Assembly: GCF_020009625.1 (NCBI RefSeq)
Contig: NZ_JAIHLP010000002.1
Location: forward strand, 310,001-374,000
From: Leifsonia poae
GTDB taxonomy: Bacteria; Actinomycetota; Actinomycetes; Actinomycetales; Microbacteriaceae
Length of the DNA: 64,000 bases
Reading direction: 5' to 3'
Part shown: piece by piece, positions 1 through 7,725 of the stretch
Numbering within the stretch: position 1 is the stretch's first letter
Layout of the letters: every line of letters starts with the position of its first letter
Program-made: the position numbers and the translations under genes
Notes under the pieces: model-generated
Told to the model about the DNA's origin: nothing
The model's database searches: none
The model's input: only the letters and a program-made list of their open reading frames with translations

Positions 1-1
1 C

Positions 2-142
2 ATCCAGCGCACTCCGACGGGCGATGTGCTCGTCGACAGTGAGGGCCGGGCGGCGGGCGTACTCGCCGGTGCCGCCAGCGAGGCAAGGGCCACGACCGTT
101 CCGGTCGTGGGTGCTCCGGCGCAGGGTGAGGAAGCGTCGTGA
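2..142 (+). CDS. C-terminal tail of osmoprotectant ABC transporter ATPase (partial)
   Basis: Only the last 46 codons are in the window, read in the frame that ends at the TGA at 140-142. The tail contains a stretch ending VLVDSEGRAAGVL, the kind of CBS/regulatory C-terminus seen on OpuCA/ProV-type glycine betaine and choline importer ATPases. The stop overlaps the GTG of the next gene (GTGA), so the two are translationally coupled. The identity is inferred mainly from the permease and binding-protein genes that follow; no ATPase motif lies in this fragment. Confidence 0.7.
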   Translation: MQRTPTGDVLVDSEGRAAGVLAGAASEARATTVPVVGAPAQGEEAS

Positions 143-825
143 GTTGGCTGTGGTCGAATCTCGACCTGGTCTGGTCTCTCACGGTCGCTCATGTGACACT
201 GAGCTTCTTCCCGATCGTGATCGGCTTCGTCGTCTCGTTGCCGATCGGCTGGGTGGCGAACCGGTACCACGCGAGCCGGGCGGTCATCCTGACGATCGGC
301 GGCATTCTGTACGCCATCCCGTCCCTTCCGCTGTTCATCGCGATGCCGGCGCTGATCGGTACCAAGATCCTCGATCCGATCAACGTCGTCATCGCGCTCA
401 GCCTCTATGCGCTCGCCCTGCTGGTGCGAACCAGTGCAGACGCCCTGGCCAGCGTTCCGGGTGATGTCCTGCAATCGGCGACCGCCGTCGGGTTCAGCAC
501 GTGGCGCCGGTTCTGGGCGGTCGACTTCCCGCTTTCCGGTCCGGTGCTGCTCGCGGGGCTCCGCGTCGTTTCGGTCAGCACGGTGAGCCTGGTGAGCGTC
601 GGCTCGCTGGTCGGTGTGTCCAACCTCGGCACGATGTTCGTGCAGGGGCTCAACCAGTACAACAATGCGGAGGTCGTGACCGGCATCGTCGCCGTCGTCG
701 TCGTCGCGCTGGTGTTCGATGTGCTGCTGGTGCTGCTCGGCCGTTTTCTGATGCCATGGACGCGGCTCGGAACCTCCAAGCGCGTGACCCGCCGCGCCGA
801 GCTGAAGGCGGTGACGGGAGCATGA
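139..825 (+). CDS. Osmoprotectant ABC transporter permease (OpuB/OpuC type)
   Basis: A 228-residue integral membrane permease, the usual size for OpuCB/YehW-type subunits that move glycine betaine, choline or carnitine into the cell. It has about five hydrophobic segments and the loop typical of binding-protein-dependent permeases near residues 115-135 (ending in a WRRFWAVDFPLSGPVLLAGL-like stretch), which contacts the ATPase. The GTG start overlaps the stop of the ATPase gene, and the stop overlaps the ATG of the second permease (ATGA). The complex is probably a heterodimer of this protein and the next. The substrate cannot be read from the sequence. Confidence 0.88.
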   Translation: MSWLWSNLDLVWSLTVAHVTLSFFPIVIGFVVSLPIGWVANRYHASRAVILTIGGILYAIPSLPLFIAMPALIGTKILDPINVVIALSLYALALLVRTSADALASVPGDVLQSATAVGFSTWRRFWAVDFPLSGPVLLAGLRVVSVSTVSLVSVGSLVGVSNLGTMFVQGLNQYNNAEVVTGIVAVVVVALVFDVLLVLLGRFLMPWTRLGTSKRVTRRAELKAVTGA

Positions 826-1562
826 CCGACATCATCGCGGCGTTCGCCTGGGTTCTCGACCCCGCCCACTGGGGCGGCCCCAGCGGGATCGGGGTGCGGC
901 TGGGCGAGCACGTCTGGTATTCGTTCCTCACGTTGATCCTCGCTGCCGTGATCGCGCTGCCGATCGGCTTCGCGATCGGCCACACCGGGCGGTTCCGAGG
1001 GCTCGCGATCGGCGTCTCCGGCGCCCTCCGGGCCATACCGACCCTCGGTCTCGTCGTCTACCTCGCCCTGATCACCCTGAACCTGAGCATCGTTCCGCCG
1101 CTGATCGCGTTGACGATCCTGGCGATCCCCCCGGTGCTCGCCGGTGCGTACTCCGGGCTTGAATCGGTCGACCGGCGCACCATCGACGCGGCGCGGGCCA
1201 TGGGCATGACCGAGATGCAGATCCTGGTCAAAGTCGAGCTTCCGCTCTCGCTACCGCTGATCATCGGCGGTCTGCGCTCGGCCGCCCTGCAGGTCATCGC
1301 CACCTGGACCGTCGCGGCGATCCTGCCGGTCGGCGGACTCGGCCGGTTCTTGTTCGACGGTCTATCCGTTCAGAACTACGGCGAGATGCTCGGCGGCTCG
1401 ATCCTCGTGATCGTGCTCGCCCTCATCACCGACGGTCTCTTCGCCCTCATTCAGCGGCTCGTCGTCCCACGGGGCGTCGCCGCCGGAAAGGTCGAAGACG
1501 TCCGCACCAAAGACCCGTGGCGTCCCCTCGGGATCGTAGTTCCGGGACGAAGCCCCAACTGA
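822..1562 (+). CDS. Osmoprotectant ABC transporter permease, second subunit
   Basis: A 246-residue inner-membrane permease paralogous to the one before it. The start is the ATG overlapping the previous stop. The open frame continues further upstream, but that part is the shadow of the first permease. It has five to six hydrophobic segments, and the EAA-like loop (DAARAMGMTEMQILVKVELP) marks the ATPase contact. With its neighbours it forms a four-gene importer: ATPase, two permeases and lipoprotein. Such systems are usually induced by osmotic stress; no operator is evident because the promoter lies outside the window. Confidence 0.88.
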   Translation: MTDIIAAFAWVLDPAHWGGPSGIGVRLGEHVWYSFLTLILAAVIALPIGFAIGHTGRFRGLAIGVSGALRAIPTLGLVVYLALITLNLSIVPPLIALTILAIPPVLAGAYSGLESVDRRTIDAARAMGMTEMQILVKVELPLSLPLIIGGLRSAALQVIATWTVAAILPVGGLGRFLFDGLSVQNYGEMLGGSILVIVLALITDGLFALIQRLVVPRGVAAGKVEDVRTKDPWRPLGIVVPGRSPN

Positions 1563-1608
1563 CCCATCGCAGCACTCCATCCATCGCACCAACGAAAGAG
1601 AGAACCCC

Positions 1609-2538
1609 ATGTTCGGATCCAAGAGAGGCCGCATCGCGGCCGGCGCGATCGCGGCGGGAGCCCTCCTGGCTCTCAGCGCGTGCTCGTCCGGCGGCGGCGC
1701 GCTCAGCGGAAACACCAGCTCGTCGTCCAGCGACACCATCACCATCGGCTCCGCCGCGTTCGGCGAGTCCGAGATCCTGATGGAGATCTACGCACAGGCA
1801 CTGGAGGCCAACGGTGTGAAGGTCACCACGAAGCCGAGCATCGGTCAGCGCGACGTCTACCTCGCAGCGCTGAAAGACGGCTCGATCGATCTGGTTCCGG
1901 AGTACAGCGGCAACCTGCTCCAGTTCTACGACAAGAGCAGCACCGCATCGTCGAGCGACGACGTCTACGCCGCGCTCAACGACGCGCTGCCGAAGGGCTT
2001 CGAGGTGCTCGACCAGTCAAGCGCGCAAGATGCCGACTCCTACAATGTCACCAAAGCCTTCTCCGACAAATGGGGTGTCACGAGCCTCTCTGACCTGTCG
2101 AAGGTCACCGAGCCGCTGACGGTGGGCGCCAACCCGGAGTTCGCGACGCGGCCCTACGGTATTCCGGGGCTGAAGAGCGCCTACGGTGTGACCGCGACCC
2201 TCAAGCCGATCAGCGACAGCGGCGGTCCGCTCACCGTGGCGGCGCTCAAGAACGGCGACGTGCAGCTGGCCGACATCTACACGACGACGCCCGCCATCAA
2301 GGACAACGACTTCGTGACCCTCAAAGACCCGAAGAACCTGATCGCAGCCCAGAACATCGTGCCGTTGATCAACACCGCGAAGGCATCGAGCACGGTCAAG
2401 GATGTGTTGAACAAGGTCTCGGCCGCGCTCACCACGGAAGACCTGATCGAGCTGAACGGAGAGAACCAAGGGGCGAATAAGACCCAGCCCGACGTGCTCG
2501 CCAAGGAATGGCTTTCGAAGCACGACATCAAGAAGTAG
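1609..2538 (+). CDS. Osmoprotectant-binding lipoprotein (OpuAC/OpuCC family)
   Basis: A 309-residue substrate-binding protein of the glycine betaine/choline family. It begins with a basic n-region and hydrophobic core ending in a lipobox LSAC, with Cys25 as the lipidated residue, so it is tethered outside the membrane. A Ser/Gly/Thr-rich linker follows, then the two-lobed binding domain with family-typical LVPEYSGNLLQF near residue 100. A purine-rich stretch (gaaagagag) lies just upstream of the ATG. It is the last gene of the importer operon and converges with the DedA gene 8 bases later. Confidence 0.9.
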   Translation: MFGSKRGRIAAGAIAAGALLALSACSSGGGALSGNTSSSSSDTITIGSAAFGESEILMEIYAQALEANGVKVTTKPSIGQRDVYLAALKDGSIDLVPEYSGNLLQFYDKSSTASSSDDVYAALNDALPKGFEVLDQSSAQDADSYNVTKAFSDKWGVTSLSDLSKVTEPLTVGANPEFATRPYGIPGLKSAYGVTATLKPISDSGGPLTVAALKNGDVQLADIYTTTPAIKDNDFVTLKDPKNLIAAQNIVPLINTAKASSTVKDVLNKVSAALTTEDLIELNGENQGANKTQPDVLAKEWLSKHDIKK

Positions 2539-2546
2539 GTGGGGTC

Positions 2547-3239
2547 CTAGACCTCGTCGGGATGCGGCGGCTCGGGCAACCGGGCTGCCGCATCTGTGTG
2601 CGGGGCATCCATGTGGCGGGCTTCGCGCTTCTGCAGCACCTTCTTCACGACCAGGGCGAGAACCAGGAAGACCGCGATGATCGCGACGAACACGTAGCCG
2701 GCCCCGTGCAGCTCCTGCGAGAGTTCGCGGTAGCTTCCCGCGGCGAGCGAACCGACGGTGACGTAGGCGAGGGCCCAGAGTGTGCAGGCGGGGGCCGTCC
2801 ACGCGATGAAGGTGCGATAGCGCATCGTGCTCATGCCGACCGTGAGGGGGATGAGCGAGTGCAGCACCGGGAGGAACCGGGAGAGGAAGACGGCGATACC
2901 GCCACGCTTCGCGAGGTAAGCCTCCGCACGCTCCCAATTGCTTGTGCCGATCCGTCGACCGAGCCCGCTGGCGCGGATCTTTGGTCCGAAGAGTCGCCCG
3001 AGACCGAAACCGATGCTCTCACCGATGAGCGCTCCGACGATCACCACGATGACGAGAGCGACGTACTCGACCGGATTGCCGACGGCCGTGCTGGCCACGA
3101 GCACCACGGTGTCGCCCGGCACGATCAACCCGATGAGGATCGACGTCTCCAGCATGATGCCGACACCGGCAAGGGCCGTGCGCAGGACGGGGTCGACGCT
3201 CTGGACGAGGTCGAGGATCCAGGTGAGCGCCTCGTTCAC
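2547..3239 (-). CDS. DedA family membrane protein (VTT/SNARE-associated domain)
   Basis: A 230-residue polytopic membrane protein. The conserved DedA features are visible: an acidic FLETSILIGLIVPGDTVVL-like segment, and the loop containing GRR and FLSRFLPVLHSLIPLTVG. Family members are implicated in undecaprenyl-phosphate or phospholipid handling and in membrane potential and drug tolerance. The GTG start at 3239 was chosen because it overlaps the stop of the TetR gene (GTGA), giving a coupled two-gene operon. The tail is charged and cytoplasmic. Confidence 0.85.
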   Translation of the reverse strand: MNEALTWILDLVQSVDPVLRTALAGVGIMLETSILIGLIVPGDTVVLVASTAVGNPVEYVALVIVVIVGALIGESIGFGLGRLFGPKIRASGLGRRIGTSNWERAEAYLAKRGGIAVFLSRFLPVLHSLIPLTVGMSTMRYRTFIAWTAPACTLWALAYVTVGSLAAGSYRELSQELHGAGYVFVAIIAVFLVLALVVKKVLQKREARHMDAPHTDAAARLPEPPHPDEV

Positions 3240-3823
3240 GAGGGGCTGCCCAATCGACGGATGAGTGACCAGAAATAGTCGAGAGTTGCTGCCATATCGG
3301 CGGTGCCGTCGAGCATCCACTGCACCTGCATGCCGTCGGCCACGGCGATTCCGAGCCGCGCGATCTGCTGCGGGTCGAGATCCGCGTCGAGCCTGCCGGA
3401 TGCCTGCTCCGACCGGATGTGTTGCTCGAGTTGCGAGAGTATCGAGCGGTAGCGCTCGACGAAATAGTCGTGTCCGGGGTGGTCGTCGTCGGCGGCCTCG
3501 GCTGAGATCGTGGCGTAGAGCTGCACGAGCCCGGGCACCTGGGCATTGTGGTGGACGACACGGACGAGAGCGGCGAAGGCGTCGTCCGCCCCGGGTTCCG
3601 CCGCCGAGAAGTCGACCTCGTCGCGTTTGCGCAGCACTTCGGCGAAGAGGTCTTCCTTCGACGTGAAATGGTGCAGCAGACCGGCCTGGCTGAGCCCCAC
3701 GGATTCGGCGATCTCGCGCAGGGAAGCCCGCCGATACCCCCGTTGGGCGAAGACGGTGAGCGCCGTGGCGAGAATCTCCTCCCGCTTGGCGATCCCTTTG
3801 GCGTACGACCCCTTCTTCGGCAT
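3236..3823 (-). CDS. TetR family transcriptional regulator
   Basis: A 195-residue regulator. The N-terminal helix-turn-helix covers roughly residues 15-60 (REEILATALTVFAQRGYRRA, then LREIAESVGLSQAGLLHHF), and a C-terminal ligand/dimer domain follows. The ATG at 3823 is preferred over one seven codons upstream because a TAGCAT hexamer ends 7 bases before it, which fits a leaderless transcript. It is coupled to the downstream DedA gene and may control it, or itself. The ligand is unknown. Confidence 0.85.
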   Translation of the reverse strand: MPKKGSYAKGIAKREEILATALTVFAQRGYRRASLREIAESVGLSQAGLLHHFTSKEDLFAEVLRKRDEVDFSAAEPGADDAFAALVRVVHHNAQVPGLVQLYATISAEAADDDHPGHDYFVERYRSILSQLEQHIRSEQASGRLDADLDPQQIARLGIAVADGMQVQWMLDGTADMAATLDYFWSLIRRLGSPS

Positions 3824-3830
3824 GGGTGAA

Positions 3831-3836
3831 ATGCTA
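3831..3836 (-). promoter_or_regulatory. -10 hexamer for the TetR gene, leaderless arrangement
   Basis: TAGCAT on the minus strand is followed by 7 bases and then the ATG of the TetR gene, so transcription would start at or next to the start codon. No Shine-Dalgarno sequence is present. Confidence 0.55.
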
Positions 3837-3865
3837 CTGTGCATCGCCTGAGCGGGTGCCGAACG

Positions 3866-4810
3866 TCAACTGGTCAGAACGAGCACCGGGGGCACGATCA
3901 CGAGGGCTGCTGTGCCGGCGACGACGAGGATGCGGGGGATCACGCCGACGGTGCTTCGTGCGCCGGTGAGCCGCTCCACCCGGGCGGCGATCGCCGTGCG
4001 GCGCTGTTCGGGCGTGCGCGCGTCTTTCGGCGCGCCGAGTACGGTGCCGGCGGACCCGGTGGCGTCGACCAGCTCGATCGCCGCCGCGAGCACGCCGTCG
4101 CCGACGAGGCGGCGGGCGTGGTCGTCGGCCAGCATCTCGACGAGCAGGGCCACCGCATCCTGCGCCCTTGTGGCGATCGGGAACCACGGGAGCGCCCGTT
4201 TCCAGGAACGGAAAGCGTCGAGCAGCAGGTGGTGCTTCTGCTGCAGATGCGCGTGCTCATGCGCGATCACGGCTTCGAGCTGTTCGGGGGTGAGCAGGGC
4301 GATCATGCCCTCCGAGAGCACGGTGACGCTCTGCGCGCCGGGTAGGCAATATGCGGCGGGGGCCGGATGGTCGATCACGCGGGTGCTCGGTGCGTCCGGG
4401 AGGGGGGAGCTGAGCAGGCTGAGGAGTTCGCGGTGCCGGTGCCGTTGCCGTTGGCTGCGTACGGAGGTGAGTGCGAGGTTCGCCAGGAGGTGCGCCGTGA
4501 GCAGCACGGCCGCGCTGAGCGAGAAGGTGGTGACCAGCGATGCTCCCGGCGGCAACGGCCCCGCGAAGACGGTGTTCGCAGCCTCACTGACTCGGGCCCA
4601 GAGCTCGTCTCCGAAGGGTTGCAGGCCGTAGAGCAGCAGCGCGCCGATCATCGAGATGCCACCCGCGAGAGCGATGGACTGCCAGAGGGCGAGCGCGAGC
4701 GCCGGCGCCGCTGACGGCCACTTCGCCCGCGCCAGCAGGACGGGGACCGGCCAGGCGAGTGCCAGCGCGAGCGCGCCGAGCGCGATGGCGAGGCCGTTGA
4801 CGGGCGTCAC
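3866..4810 (-). CDS. M56 family membrane metallopeptidase (BlaR1-like, no sensor domain)
   Basis: A 314-residue membrane protein with hydrophobic segments at the N-terminus, near residues 95-110 and at the C-terminus. The zinc protease motif HEHAH (HExxH) lies in VIAHEHAHLQQKHH. In the BlaR1/MecR1 family this domain triggers cleavage of the partner BlaI repressor. Unlike true BlaR1 there is no penicillin-binding sensor domain after it, so the signal is unknown. The GTG start at 4810 lies 7 bases after the blaI stop, so the pair is one operon. Confidence 0.85.
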   Translation of the reverse strand: MTPVNGLAIALGALALALAWPVPVLLARAKWPSAAPALALALWQSIALAGGISMIGALLLYGLQPFGDELWARVSEAANTVFAGPLPPGASLVTTFSLSAAVLLTAHLLANLALTSVRSQRQRHRHRELLSLLSSPLPDAPSTRVIDHPAPAAYCLPGAQSVTVLSEGMIALLTPEQLEAVIAHEHAHLQQKHHLLLDAFRSWKRALPWFPIATRAQDAVALLVEMLADDHARRLVGDGVLAAAIELVDATGSAGTVLGAPKDARTPEQRRTAIAARVERLTGARSTVGVIPRILVVAGTAALVIVPPVLVLTS

Positions 4811-4817
4811 GGAGCGG

Positions 4818-5186
4818 CTACTGCGTGCGCGCCGCGAGAAGGAGGCGAAGCGTCTCCGCCTCGGTTTCGTCGACAGAGCCGACGAAGTGGGCGAGGGCGG
4901 CGTTGCGGTCGGAGGAACTCTCCAGCACTTCGTGCATGAGGTCGGCCACATGGTTCGCGCGCGAGAGCGAGGCGCTGTAGAGATGCGGTCGAGCCTCGCG
5001 GTCGCGCTCGACGAAGCCCTTCTGCTCGAGGCGCGAGAGCACGGTGAGCACCGTGGTGATGGCCGGGCCCTTGCCCTCGCCTCGGCTTGCGGCTAGCTTG
5101 TCGCGTAGTTCGTTGGCGGTGGTTGGGGCGCCAAAGTTCCACAGAGCGTCCATCACCGCTCGCTCCAGTTCTCCGAGATTCGCCAC
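4818..5186 (-). CDS. BlaI/MecI family transcriptional repressor
   Basis: A 122-residue winged-helix repressor with family hallmarks LGELERAVMDALW at the start, TANELRDKLAAS in the HTH and TTVLTVLSRLEQKGFV in the recognition and wing region. Members are released when a partner M56 peptidase cleaves them. The GTG at 5186 follows TACTCT by 6 bases and also has AGGA in front. Two perfect operator-like palindromes lie just upstream, toward cydA, so autoregulation and control of the divergent cytochrome bd operon are both plausible. Confidence 0.88.
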   Translation of the reverse strand: MANLGELERAVMDALWNFGAPTTANELRDKLAASRGEGKGPAITTVLTVLSRLEQKGFVERDREARPHLYSASLSRANHVADLMHEVLESSSDRNAALAHFVGSVDETEAETLRLLLAARTQ

Positions 5187-5192
5187 GTTCCT

Positions 5193-5198
5193 AGAGTA
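5193..5198 (-). promoter_or_regulatory. -10 hexamer for blaI
   Basis: TACTCT on the minus strand ends 6 bases before the GTG start. The proximal BlaI-like palindrome would then sit around -33 to -49, over the -35 region. Confidence 0.5.
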
Positions 5199-5218
5199 GC
5201 GCTGGTTTGCTGAGTATG

Positions 5219-5235
5219 TTCTACACTGTGTAGAA
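5219..5235. promoter_or_regulatory. BlaI-type operator, proximal to blaI
   Basis: TTCTACACTGTGTAGAA is a 17-base palindrome with TACA and TGTA half-sites, as in known BlaI operators. Only the central base breaks the symmetry. Confidence 0.7.
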
Positions 5236-5241
5236 GTCAAA

Positions 5242-5258
5242 TTCTACAGTCTGTAGAA
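5242..5258. promoter_or_regulatory. BlaI-type operator, proximal to cydA
   Basis: TTCTACAGTCTGTAGAA is a second 17-base palindrome whose centre is 23 bases from the first. It contains a possible -10 for cydA (TACAGT at 5245-5250), so bound repressor would block that promoter. Confidence 0.7.
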
Positions 5259-5281
5259 ATGACGGATTGGTGGAGGATGCT

Positions 5282-6694
5282 GTGAACGAATGGCTGGACC
5301 CGCTGCTGCTTTCCCGCTGGCAGTTCGGGCTTACGACGATCTACCACTTCCTGTTCGTGCCCATCACGATCGGTGTCGTGACCTCCGTCGCGATCTTCCA
5401 GACCGCCTGGTACCGCACCGGCAAAGTGCACTACCTGCAGCTCACCCACTTCTTCGGCAAGATCTTCCTGATCAACTTCGCCATGGGGGTCGTCACGGGC
5501 ATCGTTCAGGAGTTCCAGTTCGGGATGAATTGGTCGAACTACTCGCGCTTCGTTGGTGATGTCTTCGGCGCACCGCTCGCGCTGGAAGGGCTGCTCGCCT
5601 TCTTCCTGGAGGCCACCTTCATCGGACTGTGGATCTTCGGCTGGGACCGATTGCCGAGAGGACTGCACCTCGCGACGATCTGGCTGGTGACCGTCGGCAG
5701 CATCCTCTCGGCCTACTTCATCATCGCCGCGAACGCCTTCATGCAGAACCCGGTCGGCTACAGGCTGAACGAAGCCAAAGGGCGGGCCGAACTGACCGAT
5801 ATCTGGGCGGTTCTCACCAACAAGGTGGCGCTAGCCGCCTTCCCGCACACGATCTTCGCCTGCTTCATGGTCTCGGCCGGTCTGATCATCTCGGTCTCGG
5901 CCTGGCACCTCTCGCGCCGGCAGAACCTCGACACGATGCGCCCCGCGCTCAAGTTCGGACTCTGGGCGATGGTGGGCGCCGGCGTGTGCACAGTTTTGAG
6001 CGGCGATCAGCTCGGTCTCGCGATGGTGCAGACGCAGCCGATGAAGATGGCGGCGGCGGAGGCGCTGTACAAGACGTCGACGGGAGCCGACGCCTCATTC
6101 TCGATCTTCACCCTCGGCACCCCTGACGGAGTTCACGAGCTGTTCTCCATCCGCATCCCCTATCTGCTCTCGTTCCTCTCCACACACACGCTGGACGGCA
6201 CCGTGGAGGGCATCAACGATCTGCAGGCCCACTACGTTCAGATCTACGGCCCGGGCGACTACACGCCGATCATCTGGATCACCTATTGGGCATTCCGGTG
6301 GATGATCGGGCTCGGCATGCTGCACGTGCTCGTGGCCGTCGTCGGCCTGTGGCTCACCCGCAAGGGCCGGATGCCGAACAACAGGTGGGTGTGGAAGGCG
6401 GCGATCTGGGCCTTCCCGCTCTCGATGCTGGCAATGATCGTCGGTTGGATCTTCACGGAGATGGGCCGGCAACCCTGGATCGTCTTCGGGCTGATGAAGA
6501 CGGCCGACGGTGTCTCGCCCGGCACCACGGGGGTGGAGGTGCTCATCTCGCTGATCGCCTTCACCGCGATTTACGGCATCCTCGCCGTCGTCGAATTCAA
6601 GCTCATCAAACGCGCGGCCCAGAAGGGTCCCGCCCCCGCCGAGGACCACCTCGACGACGAGGGCAAGCACGTTCCGGTCGCGACGGTCTACTAG
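5282..6694 (+). CDS. cydA: Cytochrome bd quinol oxidase subunit I
   Basis: A 470-residue membrane protein that carries hemes b558, b595 and d and oxidises quinol while reducing O2. The family signature SRWQFGLTTIYHFLFVPI is at the N-terminus, with His22 as a likely heme ligand, and conserved GRQPW and PVGY motifs are present. The length fits the short Q-loop class rather than the longer E. coli form. The GTG at 5282 was chosen over TTG 5267 and GTG 5270 because GGAGG lies 6 bases before it. It is followed by cydB after 9 bases. Confidence 0.93.
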   Translation: MNEWLDPLLLSRWQFGLTTIYHFLFVPITIGVVTSVAIFQTAWYRTGKVHYLQLTHFFGKIFLINFAMGVVTGIVQEFQFGMNWSNYSRFVGDVFGAPLALEGLLAFFLEATFIGLWIFGWDRLPRGLHLATIWLVTVGSILSAYFIIAANAFMQNPVGYRLNEAKGRAELTDIWAVLTNKVALAAFPHTIFACFMVSAGLIISVSAWHLSRRQNLDTMRPALKFGLWAMVGAGVCTVLSGDQLGLAMVQTQPMKMAAAEALYKTSTGADASFSIFTLGTPDGVHELFSIRIPYLLSFLSTHTLDGTVEGINDLQAHYVQIYGPGDYTPIIWITYWAFRWMIGLGMLHVLVAVVGLWLTRKGRMPNNRWVWKAAIWAFPLSMLAMIVGWIFTEMGRQPWIVFGLMKTADGVSPGTTGVEVLISLIAFTAIYGILAVVEFKLIKRAAQKGPAPAEDHLDDEGKHVPVATVY

Positions 6695-6703
6695 GAGGCT
6701 CTG

Positions 6704-7723
6704 ATGGATCTGGCAATTCTCTGGTTCGGCATCGTCGCCTTCTTCTTCGTGGGCTACTTCGTGCTCGACGGTTTCGACTTCGGCGTCGGGATGGCGCTGC
6801 CCTTCCTCGGCCGCGATGATGTCGATCGCCGTGTGATGATCAACACGATCGGCCCGGTCTGGGATCTCAACGAGACATGGGTGATCGTGGCCGGCGCGTG
6901 TCTCTTCGCCGCATTCCCCGAGTGGTACGCGACGTTGTTCAGCGGCTTCTACCTGGCCCTGCTTCTCATCCTTCTGGCCCTGATCGTGCGCGGCGTCTCG
7001 TTCGAATACCGCCACCAGCGCCCGGACTCGCGGTGGAAGAAGTGGTTCGACGGCATGATCATCGTCGGCTCGGTCGTCCCGTCGTTCCTGTGGGGTGTCG
7101 CGTTCGCGAACATGGTGCAAGGGGTCGCCCTGGATGCGCAGTTCAACTACACGGGCACGCTGTTCGACCTGCTCAACGGCTACGCGCTGCTCGGCGGGCT
7201 GACCACCCTGCTGCTGTTCTTCACGCACGGCGTTGTGTTCATCTCGCTCAAGACGGACGGGCCGATCCGGGAGCGGGCGCGCAGGCTCGCCATGAAGTCG
7301 GGTGGCCTCGCGATCGTGGTCGCCGCCTCGTTCCTGCTGTGGACGGCGATCGCCCACTTCTCGGTGGTGTTCGTCGTGCTGGCGGCACTGGCCGCGGTGG
7401 CGCTCATCGTCTCCTGGATCGCGAATCTGCGCGGCAAGGAAGGCTGGTCGTTCGCCTTCATGGCGACCACGATCGCCTTCGCGGTCGTGTCGCTGTTCGC
7501 CGCGCTGTTCCCGAACGTGATGCCGTCGTCGCCGAACCCCGAGAACAGCCTCACGATCGCCAACGCCTCGAGCAGCCAGATGACGCTCGAGGTGATGAGC
7601 TGGGTGGCGCTGATCTTCCTGCCGTTGATCGTGCTCTACCAGGGCTGGACATACTGGATCTTCCGTAAGCGCGTCACCCGTGCCCAGATCCCCGAGGAGG
7701 AGCCGGCGTCCGCCGCCGTCTGA
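6704..7723 (+). CDS. cydB: Cytochrome bd quinol oxidase subunit II
   Basis: A 339-residue polytopic partner of CydA. The N-terminal GYFVLDGFDFGVGM and GPVWDLNETW motifs are diagnostic of CydB. A strong AGGAGG precedes the ATG. It lies between cydA and the cydDC exporter genes, the standard order in actinobacteria, and a four-gene operon is likely from the 2-9 base spacings. Confidence 0.93.
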   Translation: MDLAILWFGIVAFFFVGYFVLDGFDFGVGMALPFLGRDDVDRRVMINTIGPVWDLNETWVIVAGACLFAAFPEWYATLFSGFYLALLLILLALIVRGVSFEYRHQRPDSRWKKWFDGMIIVGSVVPSFLWGVAFANMVQGVALDAQFNYTGTLFDLLNGYALLGGLTTLLLFFTHGVVFISLKTDGPIRERARRLAMKSGGLAIVVAASFLLWTAIAHFSVVFVVLAALAAVALIVSWIANLRGKEGWSFAFMATTIAFAVVSLFAALFPNVMPSSPNPENSLTIANASSSQMTLEVMSWVALIFLPLIVLYQGWTYWIFRKRVTRAQIPEEEPASAAV

Positions 7724-7725
7724 CC

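Noticed and set aside
3866..5186. A beta-lactam resistance (bla/mec) operon
   Set aside because: The repressor and M56 protease are present, but there is no penicillin-binding sensor domain, beta-lactamase or PBP gene. The divergent operon is cytochrome bd.
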